From: Flavobacterium aquatile LMG 4008 = ATCC 11947
Lineage (GTDB): Bacteria; Bacteroidota; Bacteroidia; Flavobacteriales; Flavobacteriaceae
Assembly: GCF_000757385.1 (NCBI RefSeq)
Contig: NZ_JRHH01000001.1
Coordinates: forward strand, 186,001 to 250,000
DNA: 64,000 nt
Direction: 5' to 3'
Shown here one piece after another: positions 9,749 to 17,818 of the stretch. Below the pieces are notes generated by a model, which saw only the letters and a program-made list of their open reading frames with translations, was not told the DNA's origin and did not search any database. A program made the translations under genes and the position numbers. Within the stretch, counting starts at the first letter, position 1, and each line of letters opens with the position of its first letter.

Positions 9749-10546
9749 GTGATTATATTATACTTACTATTTACATTAGGCGCAGCATTTTTTCTTTTTG
9801 TTATTTACTCAATAATCGAAGAAAAATATGGTGTGCTTTTTCATAAACCATTTTTTGTTCATTTCTATCCAACTGTAAAAACATTGGACGCTAATCAGTC
9901 ATACATTTTAAACAAAAAGTTCCACTACTATAATTCGCTTTCCGATAAAAAGAAAAAATATTTCGAACATCGAGTAGCCACTTTCATTGAGAAATATGAA
10001 TTTATAGGGAAAGAAGATTTTATAATAACCGACGAAGTTAAAGTTCTAATTGCATCTACATCTATAATGTTAAGCTTCGGATTAAGAAATTATTTGTTCA
10101 CTAATTTTGATAAAATAGTTATTTATCCATCACAATATTACTCCAACATTAACGAGGCCTTTCATAAAGGAGAATTCAATCCAAGAATGAAAGCCGTAGT
10201 TTTTTCATGGGAAGATTTCATCGCTGGATATGAAACTACCAGTGACAACCTAAATCTCGGAATTCATGAATTTGCTCACGTTTTGCATATTCACGGATTA
10301 AAAAGTCAAGATACAAGCGCCATTATTTTTTCTAGAATGTACAATCAAATTCAAAAAGAAATAAATTTCCCAGCTAATAGAGATAAATTAATCAATTCCA
10401 ATTATTTCAGAATTTATGCCTATACCAATCAATTCGAATTTTTAGCTGTTATTTTGGAACATTATTTTGAATCACCCAACTCATTTAAGCAAGAGTTTCC
10501 TAAACTTTATAGTAATGTGAGTAAAATGCTCAATCATAAACATTAG
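9749..10546 (+). CDS. MtfA-like zinc-dependent peptidase
   Basis: A 265-aa protein starting with GTG. A single N-terminal TM helix (ILYLLFTLGAAFFLFVIYSI) would anchor it with a cytoplasmic soluble domain. The metal-binding HEFAH motif is at about residues 173-177, and a downstream Glu in FEFLAVILEHYFE is the likely third ligand, as in the gluzincin-like M90/MtfA family. E. coli MtfA interacts with the Mlc regulator and cleaves peptides; the target here is unknown. No partner gene is adjacent: the ATPase ends 213 bp upstream, and the downstream gap holds a degenerate array-type element. Confidence 0.8.
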   Translation: MIILYLLFTLGAAFFLFVIYSIIEEKYGVLFHKPFFVHFYPTVKTLDANQSYILNKKFHYYNSLSDKKKKYFEHRVATFIEKYEFIGKEDFIITDEVKVLIASTSIMLSFGLRNYLFTNFDKIVIYPSQYYSNINEAFHKGEFNPRMKAVVFSWEDFIAGYETTSDNLNLGIHEFAHVLHIHGLKSQDTSAIIFSRMYNQIQKEINFPANRDKLINSNYFRIYAYTNQFEFLAVILEHYFESPNSFKQEFPKLYSNVSKMLNHKH

Positions 10547-10604
10547 ATTTTTTTTCAATATTTCCCTGAAGACAAAGACTATAATATGAGTTTCTCAATT
10601 CTTG

Positions 10605-10729
10605 AAGTCACTAAAATCTCTAAAATTGTCGCAAGCAAATTTAATTATTAGAAAATGCTTTATGTAAAAACTTAAAGACAAAAGCTATTTTATAAGCCCC
10701 AAGCTCAGTAATTGAGTAAAACGGTTGTT
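10605..10729. repeat. Degenerate copy of the array element (element Z)
   Basis: In the 370-bp gap 10547-10916 the segment ending GTAATTGAGTAAAACGG-TTGTTAG matches the right arm of the elements found at 12.2-18 kb. AGTAAT replaces CGCAAT exactly 20 nt before GTT, as in all six clear copies. On the left, TTGTCGC sits at about +21 from AAG at 10605, where AAC and GTTGCG would be expected. The length (125 bp) also fits. The left arm is poorly conserved, so this looks like a decayed copy or half copy. I see no gene in the rest of the gap. Confidence 0.45.
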
Positions 10730-10916
10730 AGCGATTGTGGTTTGTTTACAATTATTACTATCATTATGATTGGAAAAGTAGGTAATAATCATTTTATGTT
10801 AGCAAGTAATTTACAAGACAGAAATTATTTTACTTAGATTTTATGTGAAATAATATTATTTTTCAATGCAAATATTATATTTTTATAACATGAAAGAAAA
10901 CAAAAAAAAATAAAAA

Positions 10917-12158
10917 ATGAAAAATATTTTGAAGCTAATATTTTTACTACTTACAAATTACGCAATTGGACAGACAAGTGTGAGTGGTGGAATTTTTAGT
11001 AATACCACATGGGGTTTAAGTGGAAGTCCATATATTGTAACTGACGATATAGCAGTGTTTCCAGGATATTCACTAAATATTGAACCTGGTGTAATTGTAA
11101 AATTCAATCCTTCTACAAAATTAATTTTAAGAGGTTCATTAATTTGTAACGGTACCTTAACAAATAAAATAATTTTCACATCCGCCGCAACTAATCCAAA
11201 TGCTGGTAGTTGGAACGGAATCGAAATAGAAAACCTGCAAGGTGGTAAAATTATCGGTTCCCATATGATAGGTGAATATGCAGATAATTTTATAAAAATC
11301 TTGGATAGTTCTAATGGAGAAGTATTGAATTTAAATCATGTAGAAATAAAAAATTGTAATTATGCTTTCTTTGGTAGAGATGGGCATTCAAATCATACAG
11401 TAGTTTTAAATAATTTAAATGTTCATCATAATGATTACGGCTATATCTATGCACAAAATGTTACTTTAACAAACAGTATTTTTTCTGATGGAGAAAAAGG
11501 AATACATTGTTGGGAAATTGTTCCTAATATGCTCATATCTAATTGTGAATTTTTTAATTTTAGTGTATGGCCATTTAATACAGAAGGGCAAATTGATAAT
11601 TGTTACATTCATGATAATGCGGTCGGGATTAGAATGTTGCCAGCATTAGAAGTAACAAACTCTATTATCCAATCCAATATTATTGGAGTTGAGTTAAATT
11701 ATCCATTTCCAATTTCTGGTAGCACTATTCACGACAATACAATTTGCAACAACACCCAATATAATTTTAAACATTTCTATAGTTACCCTATTAATGTCTC
11801 TAATAATTGCTGGTGTTCAAGTAATACAAATGATATATCTCAAACTATTTACGACGGCTACGATAACGTTTCATTAGGGATTGTAACATTTACGCCTATT
11901 ACTAGTAATTGTTCATTAAATATTCCTGAATATATATATGAACAAAATTTCTACCCTAATCCAGCTCATGATCAGATTGTTTTTAATGATGAATCTGAAA
12001 AAAACTATACTCTTTATGCTATGAATGGCATTATTGTAACGCAAGGAATTGCCAAAAAAGTATTAGATGTTTCTCATATTCAAAGTGGAGTGTATATTTT
12101 AAAAATTTCTAAATTAAATCAATCACAATATAGTTTTAATAAGTTAATAAAAAATTGA
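10917..12158 (+). CDS. T9SS-secreted right-handed beta-helix-like protein
   Basis: A 413-aa exported protein. The signal peptide ends at about residue 19 (LTNYAIGQ). Residues 40-310 are short repeats with Asn/Ile/Ser ladders (IIGSHMIGEYADN, NLNVHHNDYGYIY, LTNSIFSDGEKGIHC, YIHDNAVGIRM) typical of parallel beta-helices such as NosD/pectate-lyase-like folds. The last ~75 residues (NFYPNPAHDQIVFND ... VLDVSHIQSGVYILKIS) are a type A T9SS sorting domain, so it should be secreted or attached to the cell surface. It is on the plus strand, opposite to the array genes that follow. Substrate unknown. Confidence 0.85.
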   Translation: MKNILKLIFLLLTNYAIGQTSVSGGIFSNTTWGLSGSPYIVTDDIAVFPGYSLNIEPGVIVKFNPSTKLILRGSLICNGTLTNKIIFTSAATNPNAGSWNGIEIENLQGGKIIGSHMIGEYADNFIKILDSSNGEVLNLNHVEIKNCNYAFFGRDGHSNHTVVLNNLNVHHNDYGYIYAQNVTLTNSIFSDGEKGIHCWEIVPNMLISNCEFFNFSVWPFNTEGQIDNCYIHDNAVGIRMLPALEVTNSIIQSNIIGVELNYPFPISGSTIHDNTICNNTQYNFKHFYSYPINVSNNCWCSSNTNDISQTIYDGYDNVSLGIVTFTPITSNCSLNIPEYIYEQNFYPNPAHDQIVFNDESEKNYTLYAMNGIIVTQGIAKKVLDVSHIQSGVYILKISKLNQSQYSFNKLIKN

Positions 12159-12219
12159 GATAGTAACTAACTTGAAACTGAGTAATTTTATTATTAAACT
12201 TTTTTTATGCTTGACGGTT

Positions 12220-12343
12220 AACATTTTGTAGCTGGCAGAAGTGGCGAATTAAGGAAGCCTAAACTTTTGCTTAATGACTATTATCCAAGTACAAAACCAA
12301 TTGTAAATAAAGCCCAAGCCCGCCATTTTTGCAAACTGCTGTT
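12220..12343 (-). repeat. Array element A (124-bp structured cassette boundary)
   Basis: This is the leftmost clear element, bounded by AAC (12220) and GTT (12341). GTGGCG at +21 pairs with CGCCAT located 20 nt before GTT. The arms (GCTGGCAGAA and TTTTGCAAACTGC regions) pair with a few mismatches and a 4-nt bulge (ATTT) after AAC. The central ~74 nt differ from all other copies. The stop codon of the minus-strand lipoprotein gene lies 11 bp to the right. Strand is given as that of the associated gene. Confidence 0.8.
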
Positions 12344-12353
12344 GCCAGCAGGT

Positions 12354-13013
12354 TTAATTTATTTTTGTTATTTTCAATGTTGATGGAATATAAGTTTTCA
12401 AATCTTTAGTTTCATAACTAATTTCAATAGTTCCACCTGTAGCTTCTCCATCTTCATCAGTTAAACCTCTGATTCCAATCAAATAATTTCCATTTTTAGT
12501 TATGCTAATTTCATTTTCATTTCTACCAGAAATATATGAGTAATTTTTAATTTTAGATTTTATTTCAGAATCTAATTTTTTAGATTCACTTTCTGTTAAT
12601 TTTTCATAACCGTTTCCTAAATCAATTAAGTCATTATTTTTTATTTGTAATTTTTGATGTTGAACACAACCACCTGTTCCGCAAGTTTCCCAATAAAGTG
12701 AAATTATATTGTCTTTAAAACTTGTTATTTCTTTCAAATATTCTTCGTCATTTGCTCTCGCCGTTTCTTCTTTTGTTAAAACATATGTCATATTTTCAGA
12801 AATTTTATTTATTATTTCGTCAGAATACTTGGCAAATTCTTTTGAATAATCACTTTTTTTCAAAGTGTCAGATATTTGCGTAATTGTCATTTTTTCCTCA
12901 ACAATTGAATCTTTTTTAGTTTCTGTTGCAATTTCAGCTTTTTTCTCGTTTTCAGTATTTTTACAAGACAAAATTGACATTGCTAGTAAGCTACAAATAA
13001 TAATTTTTTTCAT
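12354..13013 (-). CDS. Hypothetical lipoprotein, first (leftmost) array cargo gene
   Basis: A 219-aa protein with a lipoprotein signal (CSLLAMSILSC, Cys17) followed by a charged Lys/Glu/Thr linker. The soluble part has a GTGGCVQHQK segment and a C-terminal beta-rich region (GIRGLTDEDGEATGGTIEISYE). I do not recognise the family. The stop codon is 11 bp from element A and the start is about 67 bp from element B. Its flanks are weakly complementary (GTTGCCAGCAGG at the right end of A against the bases before AAC of B, 10 of 12 pairs counting G-T). Confidence 0.75.
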   Translation of the reverse strand: MKKIIICSLLAMSILSCKNTENEKKAEIATETKKDSIVEEKMTITQISDTLKKSDYSKEFAKYSDEIINKISENMTYVLTKEETARANDEEYLKEITSFKDNIISLYWETCGTGGCVQHQKLQIKNNDLIDLGNGYEKLTESESKKLDSEIKSKIKNYSYISGRNENEISITKNGNYLIGIRGLTDEDGEATGGTIEISYETKDLKTYIPSTLKITKIN

Positions 13014-13079
13014 TTTAAATTAAGTTTTCTGGTTTATGTTTCGTTTTCTATTTCTACGGTTTTTTCAAAACTTGCTTAT

Positions 13080-13203
13080 AACGTTCTGGCGCTTGGCGAG
13101 GTTGCGAATTTCGGAACTGATTATTTTCAGTTAAAGATAAAAATTCTTGCGAAATGTAAACGTGAATTTACTACAAAATTCGCAATTGAGAGAAACGCCT
13201 GTT
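13080..13203 (-). repeat. Array element B (124 bp, main sequence class)
   Basis: Bounded by AAC (13080) and GTT (13201). GTTGCG begins at +21 and CGCAAT begins 20 nt before GTT. It shares most of its sequence, including the centre (GTTAAAGATAAAAATTC, AATGTAAACGTGAATTTAC), with elements C and F, so these three are one class. Its own right-arm spacer (TGAGAGAAACGCCT) differs from that of F. Confidence 0.88.
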
Positions 13204-13214
13204 AGTAGATGTTT

Positions 13215-14816
13215 TTATTTAGTAACAATAACTTTGACCATTTTATTACCATATGTAGTTTGAATTCTTACTATGTAAATGCCTGAATGTTCTATTGATG
13301 TAGAGAATTCTAATTGTAATGGCATTATTTCATTTATTTTTTGTCCTAATAGTGTAAATATTTCTACTTTTTCAACTAAGGAATTAGACTTAATTGTGAA
13401 ATTTCCATTGCTAGGATTTGGATATAGATAAGTGTCATTGCTATTAAAGTCGGAAATAGCTAATGGTAAGCACTCTGTAGTTGAAGTTAGGTTCGCTAAC
13501 GTAATAAGGTAAGTTGTTGTATCAGGTATTGATTGCGGCGTAAGTAATGGCGTTTGGGTAATAGCTATTGTAGGAACTGATAAGGTTATGTTTTCGTTAG
13601 TCATAGTTATGTTTGCATCGAATCCGTTGCATGCTGAGTTTCCCGAACTGTCAGTACTAAAAATTGTGGGTTGATCATTATCTATATTAATCCAATTTTG
13701 ATCGAATCCATTAACTGCAAAATACCATTCGTTTGCATTTTTTTCGTAAAGCTCACTGGCTGATGTACTATTTCTGTATCCCTTTGCCCAGATAAGATTC
13801 CCATTGGCTGTAATTTTGAGAACATAGTTTAAACGTACATTGTCAGTGTAATAAGTCTGGTCAATTATGGATACAACTATTTCACCCGAAGCCAATTCTT
13901 TAATGCCTCCAATGTAATCGCATGCTATTTTTTTGGCCCAAACTAAATTTCCGTTAGTATCAATTCTAAGAAGTAATCTTCCAAAGTTATTAGCATATTC
14001 TAAAATACAGCTAACTAATAAGTCGCCATTGCTAAGGATTTTGGTATTTGGAGCATTAACACTATCAGCTAAAAAAGTTGATGTACTTTGAAATTGTATT
14101 TCTCTTGCCCATAATAATATATCATTCTGATTGAATTTACATATTTGATTCCAAATTAAAGCAAAATAGTTTCCGGTACTTTCTTCTTTACTCATTGAGT
14201 AAACCGTCCCTCCTAATCCTTGCAGGATAGTGCCGTTCAATAAATTTCCATCCAAATCGAAATTCATTATGACCGGGACCGGGAATTGAGTTGGTGGTCC
14301 TTTCCGACCGCCAATTTTTATAGTGTTAGCATTTTTGAGAAAGGCATCGAACGGAGTAATAAAATCGTTGTTAGCAACTGACCCAATTTCTTTTGACCAA
14401 ATTGTCTGTCCCTGATCATTTAATTTATGGAGTACAAATCTAGGGCAATACCATTTTACTGAAGATGGCGAAGGTGATAGCTGAGCATAGAAGCAACCAG
14501 CTCTTGCAAAAAGAACTGAGCTTCCATCAGGGAAAGTAAGTACCCTTTTATTATTTAAATATCCTCCAAAACTTTTTTTCCAAATAGGAGCAAAATTAGC
14601 ATCAGTCTTAATAAGTACAGTACTATCGTCGCGTCCATTAGAAGAGTCGTAACTGTATTGTAATAAGTGTCCACCATCATATGTATCTATGATTGGAGCA
14701 AAATCGGCATTACTAACAAAGTCATTGAAAACATTGTATTTTCTGGTGACTTGAGCAGATGAAATCAAACTCAAAAAAAGTACTGTTAAATGGAAAAAAA
14801 TACTAGTGTTTTTCAT
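13215..14816 (-). CDS. T9SS-secreted hypothetical protein carried as an array unit
   Basis: A 533-aa protein with a signal peptide (HLTVLFLSLISSA|Q). The body has repeated short beta-strand units with W-A-K/R motifs (ILLWAREIQFQ, LVWAKKIACDY, LIWAKGYRNS), suggesting a beta-propeller-like fold. The last ~75 residues (LYPNPSNGNFTIKSNS ... YIVRIQTTYGNKMVKVIV) are a type A T9SS sorting domain. The stop is 11 bp from element B and the start 47 bp from element C. At 1.6 kb it is large for cassette cargo. Its unit flanks pair over 14 bp with three G-T wobbles. Confidence 0.82.
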   Translation of the reverse strand: MKNTSIFFHLTVLFLSLISSAQVTRKYNVFNDFVSNADFAPIIDTYDGGHLLQYSYDSSNGRDDSTVLIKTDANFAPIWKKSFGGYLNNKRVLTFPDGSSVLFARAGCFYAQLSPSPSSVKWYCPRFVLHKLNDQGQTIWSKEIGSVANNDFITPFDAFLKNANTIKIGGRKGPPTQFPVPVIMNFDLDGNLLNGTILQGLGGTVYSMSKEESTGNYFALIWNQICKFNQNDILLWAREIQFQSTSTFLADSVNAPNTKILSNGDLLVSCILEYANNFGRLLLRIDTNGNLVWAKKIACDYIGGIKELASGEIVVSIIDQTYYTDNVRLNYVLKITANGNLIWAKGYRNSTSASELYEKNANEWYFAVNGFDQNWINIDNDQPTIFSTDSSGNSACNGFDANITMTNENITLSVPTIAITQTPLLTPQSIPDTTTYLITLANLTSTTECLPLAISDFNSNDTYLYPNPSNGNFTIKSNSLVEKVEIFTLLGQKINEIMPLQLEFSTSIEHSGIYIVRIQTTYGNKMVKVIVTK

Positions 14817-14863
14817 AAGTTCTATTTGTTATATATACTTCCTTATTGCTATGAATATCTGCT

Positions 14864-14986
14864 AACGTTCCGGTGCTTGGCGCAGTAGCGGCTGCGTGAA
14901 CGATTATTTTCTGTTAAAGATAAAAATTCTTGCGAAATGTAAACGAGAATTTACTACAAAATTCGCAATTGCGAGAAACGGCTGTT
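14864..14986 (-). repeat. Array element C (123 bp, main sequence class)
   Basis: Bounded by AAC (14864) and GTT (14984). The centre and right arm are nearly the same as in elements B and F. The left arm carries GTAGCG-GCTGCG where B and F have GTTGCGAA. CGCAAT lies exactly 20 nt before GTT. The GNAT gene stop codon follows 11 bp after GTT. Confidence 0.88.
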
Positions 14987-14997
14987 ATGTGAAGTTA

Positions 14998-15534
14998 TTA
15001 TTCTAATCTTATCAAGTCAAAATACATAAATCTATGCTTTTCTTCTTCGTCAGAATTTAAAATAAATATGAAGTCGTTTTTTTGATACATTGCTATTTGT
15101 TTAGGTTGATTATAAGCATCTAATATCAATAATCTACAAGCAGGTTTGTGTTCAATAAATGTCCAGCCCTTTATGAAATCTAATAATTGATGGGACAACT
15201 TATTTCCTTGGTAATTTTTATCGATACCTAACCTTGCAATTTTAACAGCTGGATATTGTCGAATCCTCTTTTCATTTGGCAGTTTAATTTTTCTATGCAA
15301 CTTATTCCAAATGGAATTCTCGTAACCTAAATCATTTAAGCAATCGTTCGATATAGAAAAAAAGGCAACTATTACATTGCCTTCTTTGAATAAATATGTG
15401 TTAGTGATTTTTTCGTTTTGAAAATTTTTAGAATCTTCAAGAAAGAATTCATTTATTTCCTTGTCTTCACAATCAAAGTTATCTAAAACTTCATCATGAG
15501 TTAATGATAAAAATGCAAAATCTGATAAATCCAT
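14998..15534 (-). CDS. GNAT-family N-acetyltransferase, probable toxin of a toxin-antitoxin pair
   Basis: A 178-aa protein with a GNAT fold. The central segment VKIARLGIDKNYQGNKLSHQLLDFI contains beta4 and the acetyl-CoA binding loop (Q/R-x-x-G-x form), followed by LLILDAYNQPKQIAMYQKNDFIF, the usual beta5-alpha4 with Asn and Tyr positions. The compact length and N-terminal FDCEDKEINEFFL resemble TacT/AtaT-like GNAT toxins that acetylate aminoacyl-tRNA. A 51-aa gene ends 3 bp upstream on the same strand, as expected for an antitoxin. A housekeeping acetyltransferase is the alternative. Confidence 0.78.
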   Translation of the reverse strand: MDLSDFAFLSLTHDEVLDNFDCEDKEINEFFLEDSKNFQNEKITNTYLFKEGNVIVAFFSISNDCLNDLGYENSIWNKLHRKIKLPNEKRIRQYPAVKIARLGIDKNYQGNKLSHQLLDFIKGWTFIEHKPACRLLILDAYNQPKQIAMYQKNDFIFILNSDEEEKHRFMYFDLIRLE

Positions 15535-15537
15535 TTA

Positions 15538-15693
15538 CTATGCTTTTTTCGCAAGCACTTTACCTACTAGAGTAAAAATTTTGTCTTTTTTAGCTTCAGA
15601 AATTTTATTTGTTTTACTAGTAGATATGACAGCATTGAATTTTTTAGATTCTTTACCTTTTACAACCGGAGTAATTTTAATTGTTGTTGCCAT
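15538..15693 (-). CDS. 51-aa small protein, candidate antitoxin for the adjacent GNAT protein
   Basis: A short gene read directly from the minus strand: ATG at 15693-15691, TAG at 15540-15538. The product begins MATTIKITPVVKGKESKK and ends KIFTLVGKVLAKKA. It is strongly basic (about 13 Lys), with an N-terminal beta-like strand and C-terminal amphipathic helix. Only 3 bp separate its stop from the GNAT start, so the two are translated together. An antitoxin that binds DNA and the acetyltransferase is the likely role, by analogy with GNAT toxin operons. I do not recognise the family. Confidence 0.75.
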   Translation of the reverse strand: MATTIKITPVVKGKESKKFNAVISTSKTNKISEAKKDKIFTLVGKVLAKKA

Positions 15694-15728
15694 AATTAAT
15701 AATTTTAGTAAAAATATAATTTTCTTTG

Positions 15729-15736
15729 CAAATATA
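15729..15736 (-). promoter_or_regulatory. Candidate -7 box for the GNAT/51-aa operon
   Basis: TATATTTG on the minus strand matches the Bacteroidota TAnnTTTG -7 consensus and lies 36-43 bp upstream of the 51-aa gene start. No clear TTG is seen at -33. This unit has the longest leader of the array (about 94 bp), so it may carry its own promoter. Confidence 0.45.
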
Positions 15737-15787
15737 CAAATTTTGGACCATTTTCATTTTTATGCGTTCTAAATAATAATTTCACAT

Positions 15788-15910
15788 AACGTTTGGCGGC
15801 TTGCAGAAGTTGCGAACTTCGTGACCGTTTTTTTTCTACTAAGATAGAATTTCCTGCGAAAGAAATTTGTCAATTTTGCAAAATTCTCGCAATTTCTGCA
15901 AACCGCTGTT
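15788..15910 (-). repeat. Array element D (123 bp, second sequence class)
   Basis: Bounded by AAC (15788) and GTT (15908). The arms are the best-paired of the set: CGGCTTGCAGAAGTTGCG pairs with CGCAATTTCTGCAAACCG at 17 of 18 positions (one G-T, one C/A mismatch), then a GTTT bulge and AAC/GTT close the stem. The centre (CCGTTTTTTTTCTACTAAG, CCTGCGAAAGAAATTTG) is unlike elements B, C and F. Confidence 0.88.
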
Positions 15911-15921
15911 GTGAGCAGTAC

Positions 15922-16707
15922 TTATATTAAATTGTTATAATCAATTTTTGCGAACCTTTCTGTTTCTGTTTTTAGTTTTGACCAATCAAAATTATATAAT
16001 TCTTCGTCTTTCCAATCGTCCGGAAAATCTACAATTAAGTAATTTCCAATTCCAAAACCGCCACCAAAGTAGGAATCTGTATTTACTCCTAAACTTTGAC
16101 CGCCAGGCATAAAATCTTCAGTTCTAAATTGTGAAGAAAGAATAACGCATAATCCTGAGTATGCATCAATTAAATTACCAAAATTTGCCTTATCAAAACT
16201 ATGAACTCTATCATGTTTAGATTGGTTATATGCTTGATACCATGATAATGGAAGATTATTTTTCCACGCTTCAAATGGCTTTCTTATATTTAATTGTCCT
16301 TTCCAAAACGGTAATTCAATCCCGTAATCATCTAAATGGTGTGTTTTATTCACAATTTTAAAATCGTCAATTTTCCAATTTTTTTCAGAACGAAGTTTCC
16401 CAAATTTATCTTTTGGATCAAAAATATTTTCTCTTAGAATAGCTTTGAAGTTGGCTTCAACTTCAATACAAATTCTAATTAATAATTCGTGAATTCTAAA
16501 CGAATAAGTCGCATTATTAATATCGGAAGGTTCAACATATTCAAATAGTTTAATGACATCTTCTTGAATTATTGAAAAAGCTCTCGTGTAATATTCAGGA
16601 TTTTCGGAATAACTGCGGTCAACAATATACGCCCAACTACTATATCCTGAATTGGGGCCAGCTTTTACTGGTCGATAATTTCTGTGAAAAGGTTTGTCAA
16701 AACTCAT
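15922..16707 (-). CDS. Hypothetical 261-aa protein, array cargo (weak HEPN-like features)
   Basis: No signal peptide or TM. The middle is mostly helical (IIQEDVIKLFEYVEPSD, SFRIHELLIRICIEVEANFKAIL), followed by AYNQSKHDRVHSFDKAN. An N-x-x-K-H motif in a helical protein occurs in some HEPN-type proteins, but the classical R-x4-6-H catalytic motif is not clear. The C-terminus is Gly/aromatic-rich (SYFGGGFGIGNYLIV). I do not recognise the family. The stop is 11 bp from element D. The unit flanks pair over 15 bp with a single G-T wobble. Confidence 0.72.
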   Translation of the reverse strand: MSFDKPFHRNYRPVKAGPNSGYSSWAYIVDRSYSENPEYYTRAFSIIQEDVIKLFEYVEPSDINNATYSFRIHELLIRICIEVEANFKAILRENIFDPKDKFGKLRSEKNWKIDDFKIVNKTHHLDDYGIELPFWKGQLNIRKPFEAWKNNLPLSWYQAYNQSKHDRVHSFDKANFGNLIDAYSGLCVILSSQFRTEDFMPGGQSLGVNTDSYFGGGFGIGNYLIVDFPDDWKDEELYNFDWSKLKTETERFAKIDYNNLI

Positions 16708-16745
16708 AATTTATTTTATCACTTTCGTCCGATAGTATTGCTCAC

Positions 16746-16868
16746 AACGGTCTCGGCTATGAGTAGTTGCGTGGGTTAGCGATTAACTGTGCAAGTACAC
16801 ACCAAACTGAAAATCCGCGAGGATTTTCAGAGGTAGGTGAGAACAAGCAATTACTTATAGCCATTGTT
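16746..16868 (-). repeat. Array element E (123 bp, third sequence class with internal perfect hairpin)
   Basis: Bounded by AAC (16746) and GTT (16866). The left arm CGGCTATGAGTAGTTGC pairs with GCAATTACTTATAGCC. AGCAAT is again 20 nt before GTT. The centre contains a perfect 10-bp hairpin at 16807-16830 (CTGAAAATCC, GCGA, GGATTTTCAG) not present in other copies. Despite the different sequence the total length is the same. Confidence 0.86.
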
Positions 16869-16881
16869 GGCAGTTCGTTGT

Positions 16882-17769
16882 TTATTCTTTCGGTTTGTTC
16901 AAAAACTTTTCAATCATTGGCACAACAAATTCACTTTCTTTCGTGTCAGATTTTAATGTTGTGATTTCTCCAATATATTCTCCGTGTCCACCTGGGATTA
17001 TTGCCAGTTCAGAGTTTTCAATTTGTCTGTGCAATTCAATGGCGTGTTCTAGTGTAATAATGTCTTTGTCGCCAATGATGATTAATGTCGATGCCTTAAT
17101 GGACTTTATCTGCTCATCTGGAATATCTTTGAAATTCACCATTCGCTTTGCATCTCGGTCGTGCATTACCTGTAAACCACTTGTATCTGTTGCAACTTGT
17201 TTGTATGCCGTTTTCAGTTGTTCGGGCATATTTTCCAATTTCGCTTGTTCCATAAAACCCCAAAACCATTCGGGAACTCCGCTTCGTTTAGCAAGGGCAG
17301 AACCCAAGACAATTTTATTTACAATTTCAGGGTGTCTAATGGCGATTTGCAAAGTGGTTGTCCCGCCATTGCTAAACCCGAAAAAATCCGCTTTGTCAAT
17401 GTTTAAGTTTTTCAGAAGTGTTGCAATATCGTCCGCATCTTGTTCAAACGTTAAGTCTGCGTTTCGGTCGCTTGTCCGTCCGTGTGCTTGAAGTTCAACC
17501 GCAACTACCTTTCTGTTTTTTGCGAATAATGGAATAATTTTTTCAAAGTTGGACTGAATTGTCGAACCACCACCGTGAATGAGGACAAGCGGTTGGCCTT
17601 GTCCGTAAATCTCATAATACATTTTCAGTCCGTTCACTTCGGAATATCCGCTGTCAAAAGTCAGTTCATTTGTCGTTGCTACTTCCATTCTTTTAGTTTC
17701 TGTTTTGTCTTCGTTACACGCTGTTAAAGTGAAAAGCGTCAAACCGAAAATTGTAATTATACCTCTCAT
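16882..17769 (-). CDS. Alpha/beta-hydrolase, lipoprotein, array cargo
   Basis: A 295-aa protein with a lipoprotein signal ending in LFTLTAC (Cys18), so it probably sits in the periplasm or on the membrane surface. The hydrolase fold is clear: oxyanion region LVLIHGGGST, nucleophile elbow GFSNGG (Ser near 139), acid GDKD near 236 and catalytic His in GGHGEY near 260. The substrate cannot be told; esterase or C-C hydrolase/haloperoxidase-like activities are typical. Its base composition looks less AT-rich than its neighbours, which fits a recent arrival. The stop is 13 bp from element E. Confidence 0.88.
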   Translation of the reverse strand: MRGIITIFGLTLFTLTACNEDKTETKRMEVATTNELTFDSGYSEVNGLKMYYEIYGQGQPLVLIHGGGSTIQSNFEKIIPLFAKNRKVVAVELQAHGRTSDRNADLTFEQDADDIATLLKNLNIDKADFFGFSNGGTTTLQIAIRHPEIVNKIVLGSALAKRSGVPEWFWGFMEQAKLENMPEQLKTAYKQVATDTSGLQVMHDRDAKRMVNFKDIPDEQIKSIKASTLIIIGDKDIITLEHAIELHRQIENSELAIIPGGHGEYIGEITTLKSDTKESEFVVPMIEKFLNKPKE

Positions 17770-17818
17770 TTATGTTGTCCTTTTTTTGTTTGTCTTGTCG
17801 TTCTTCACAATGACTGCC

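Noticed and set aside
15581..15772. 63-codon plus-strand frame between the GNAT gene and element D
   Set aside because: It lies opposite the 51-aa gene, which fits the operon better by spacing and promoter position.
16895..17491. 198-codon plus-strand frame opposite the hydrolase gene
   Set aside because: The hydrolase on the other strand has all catalytic motifs; this frame is its antisense shadow.
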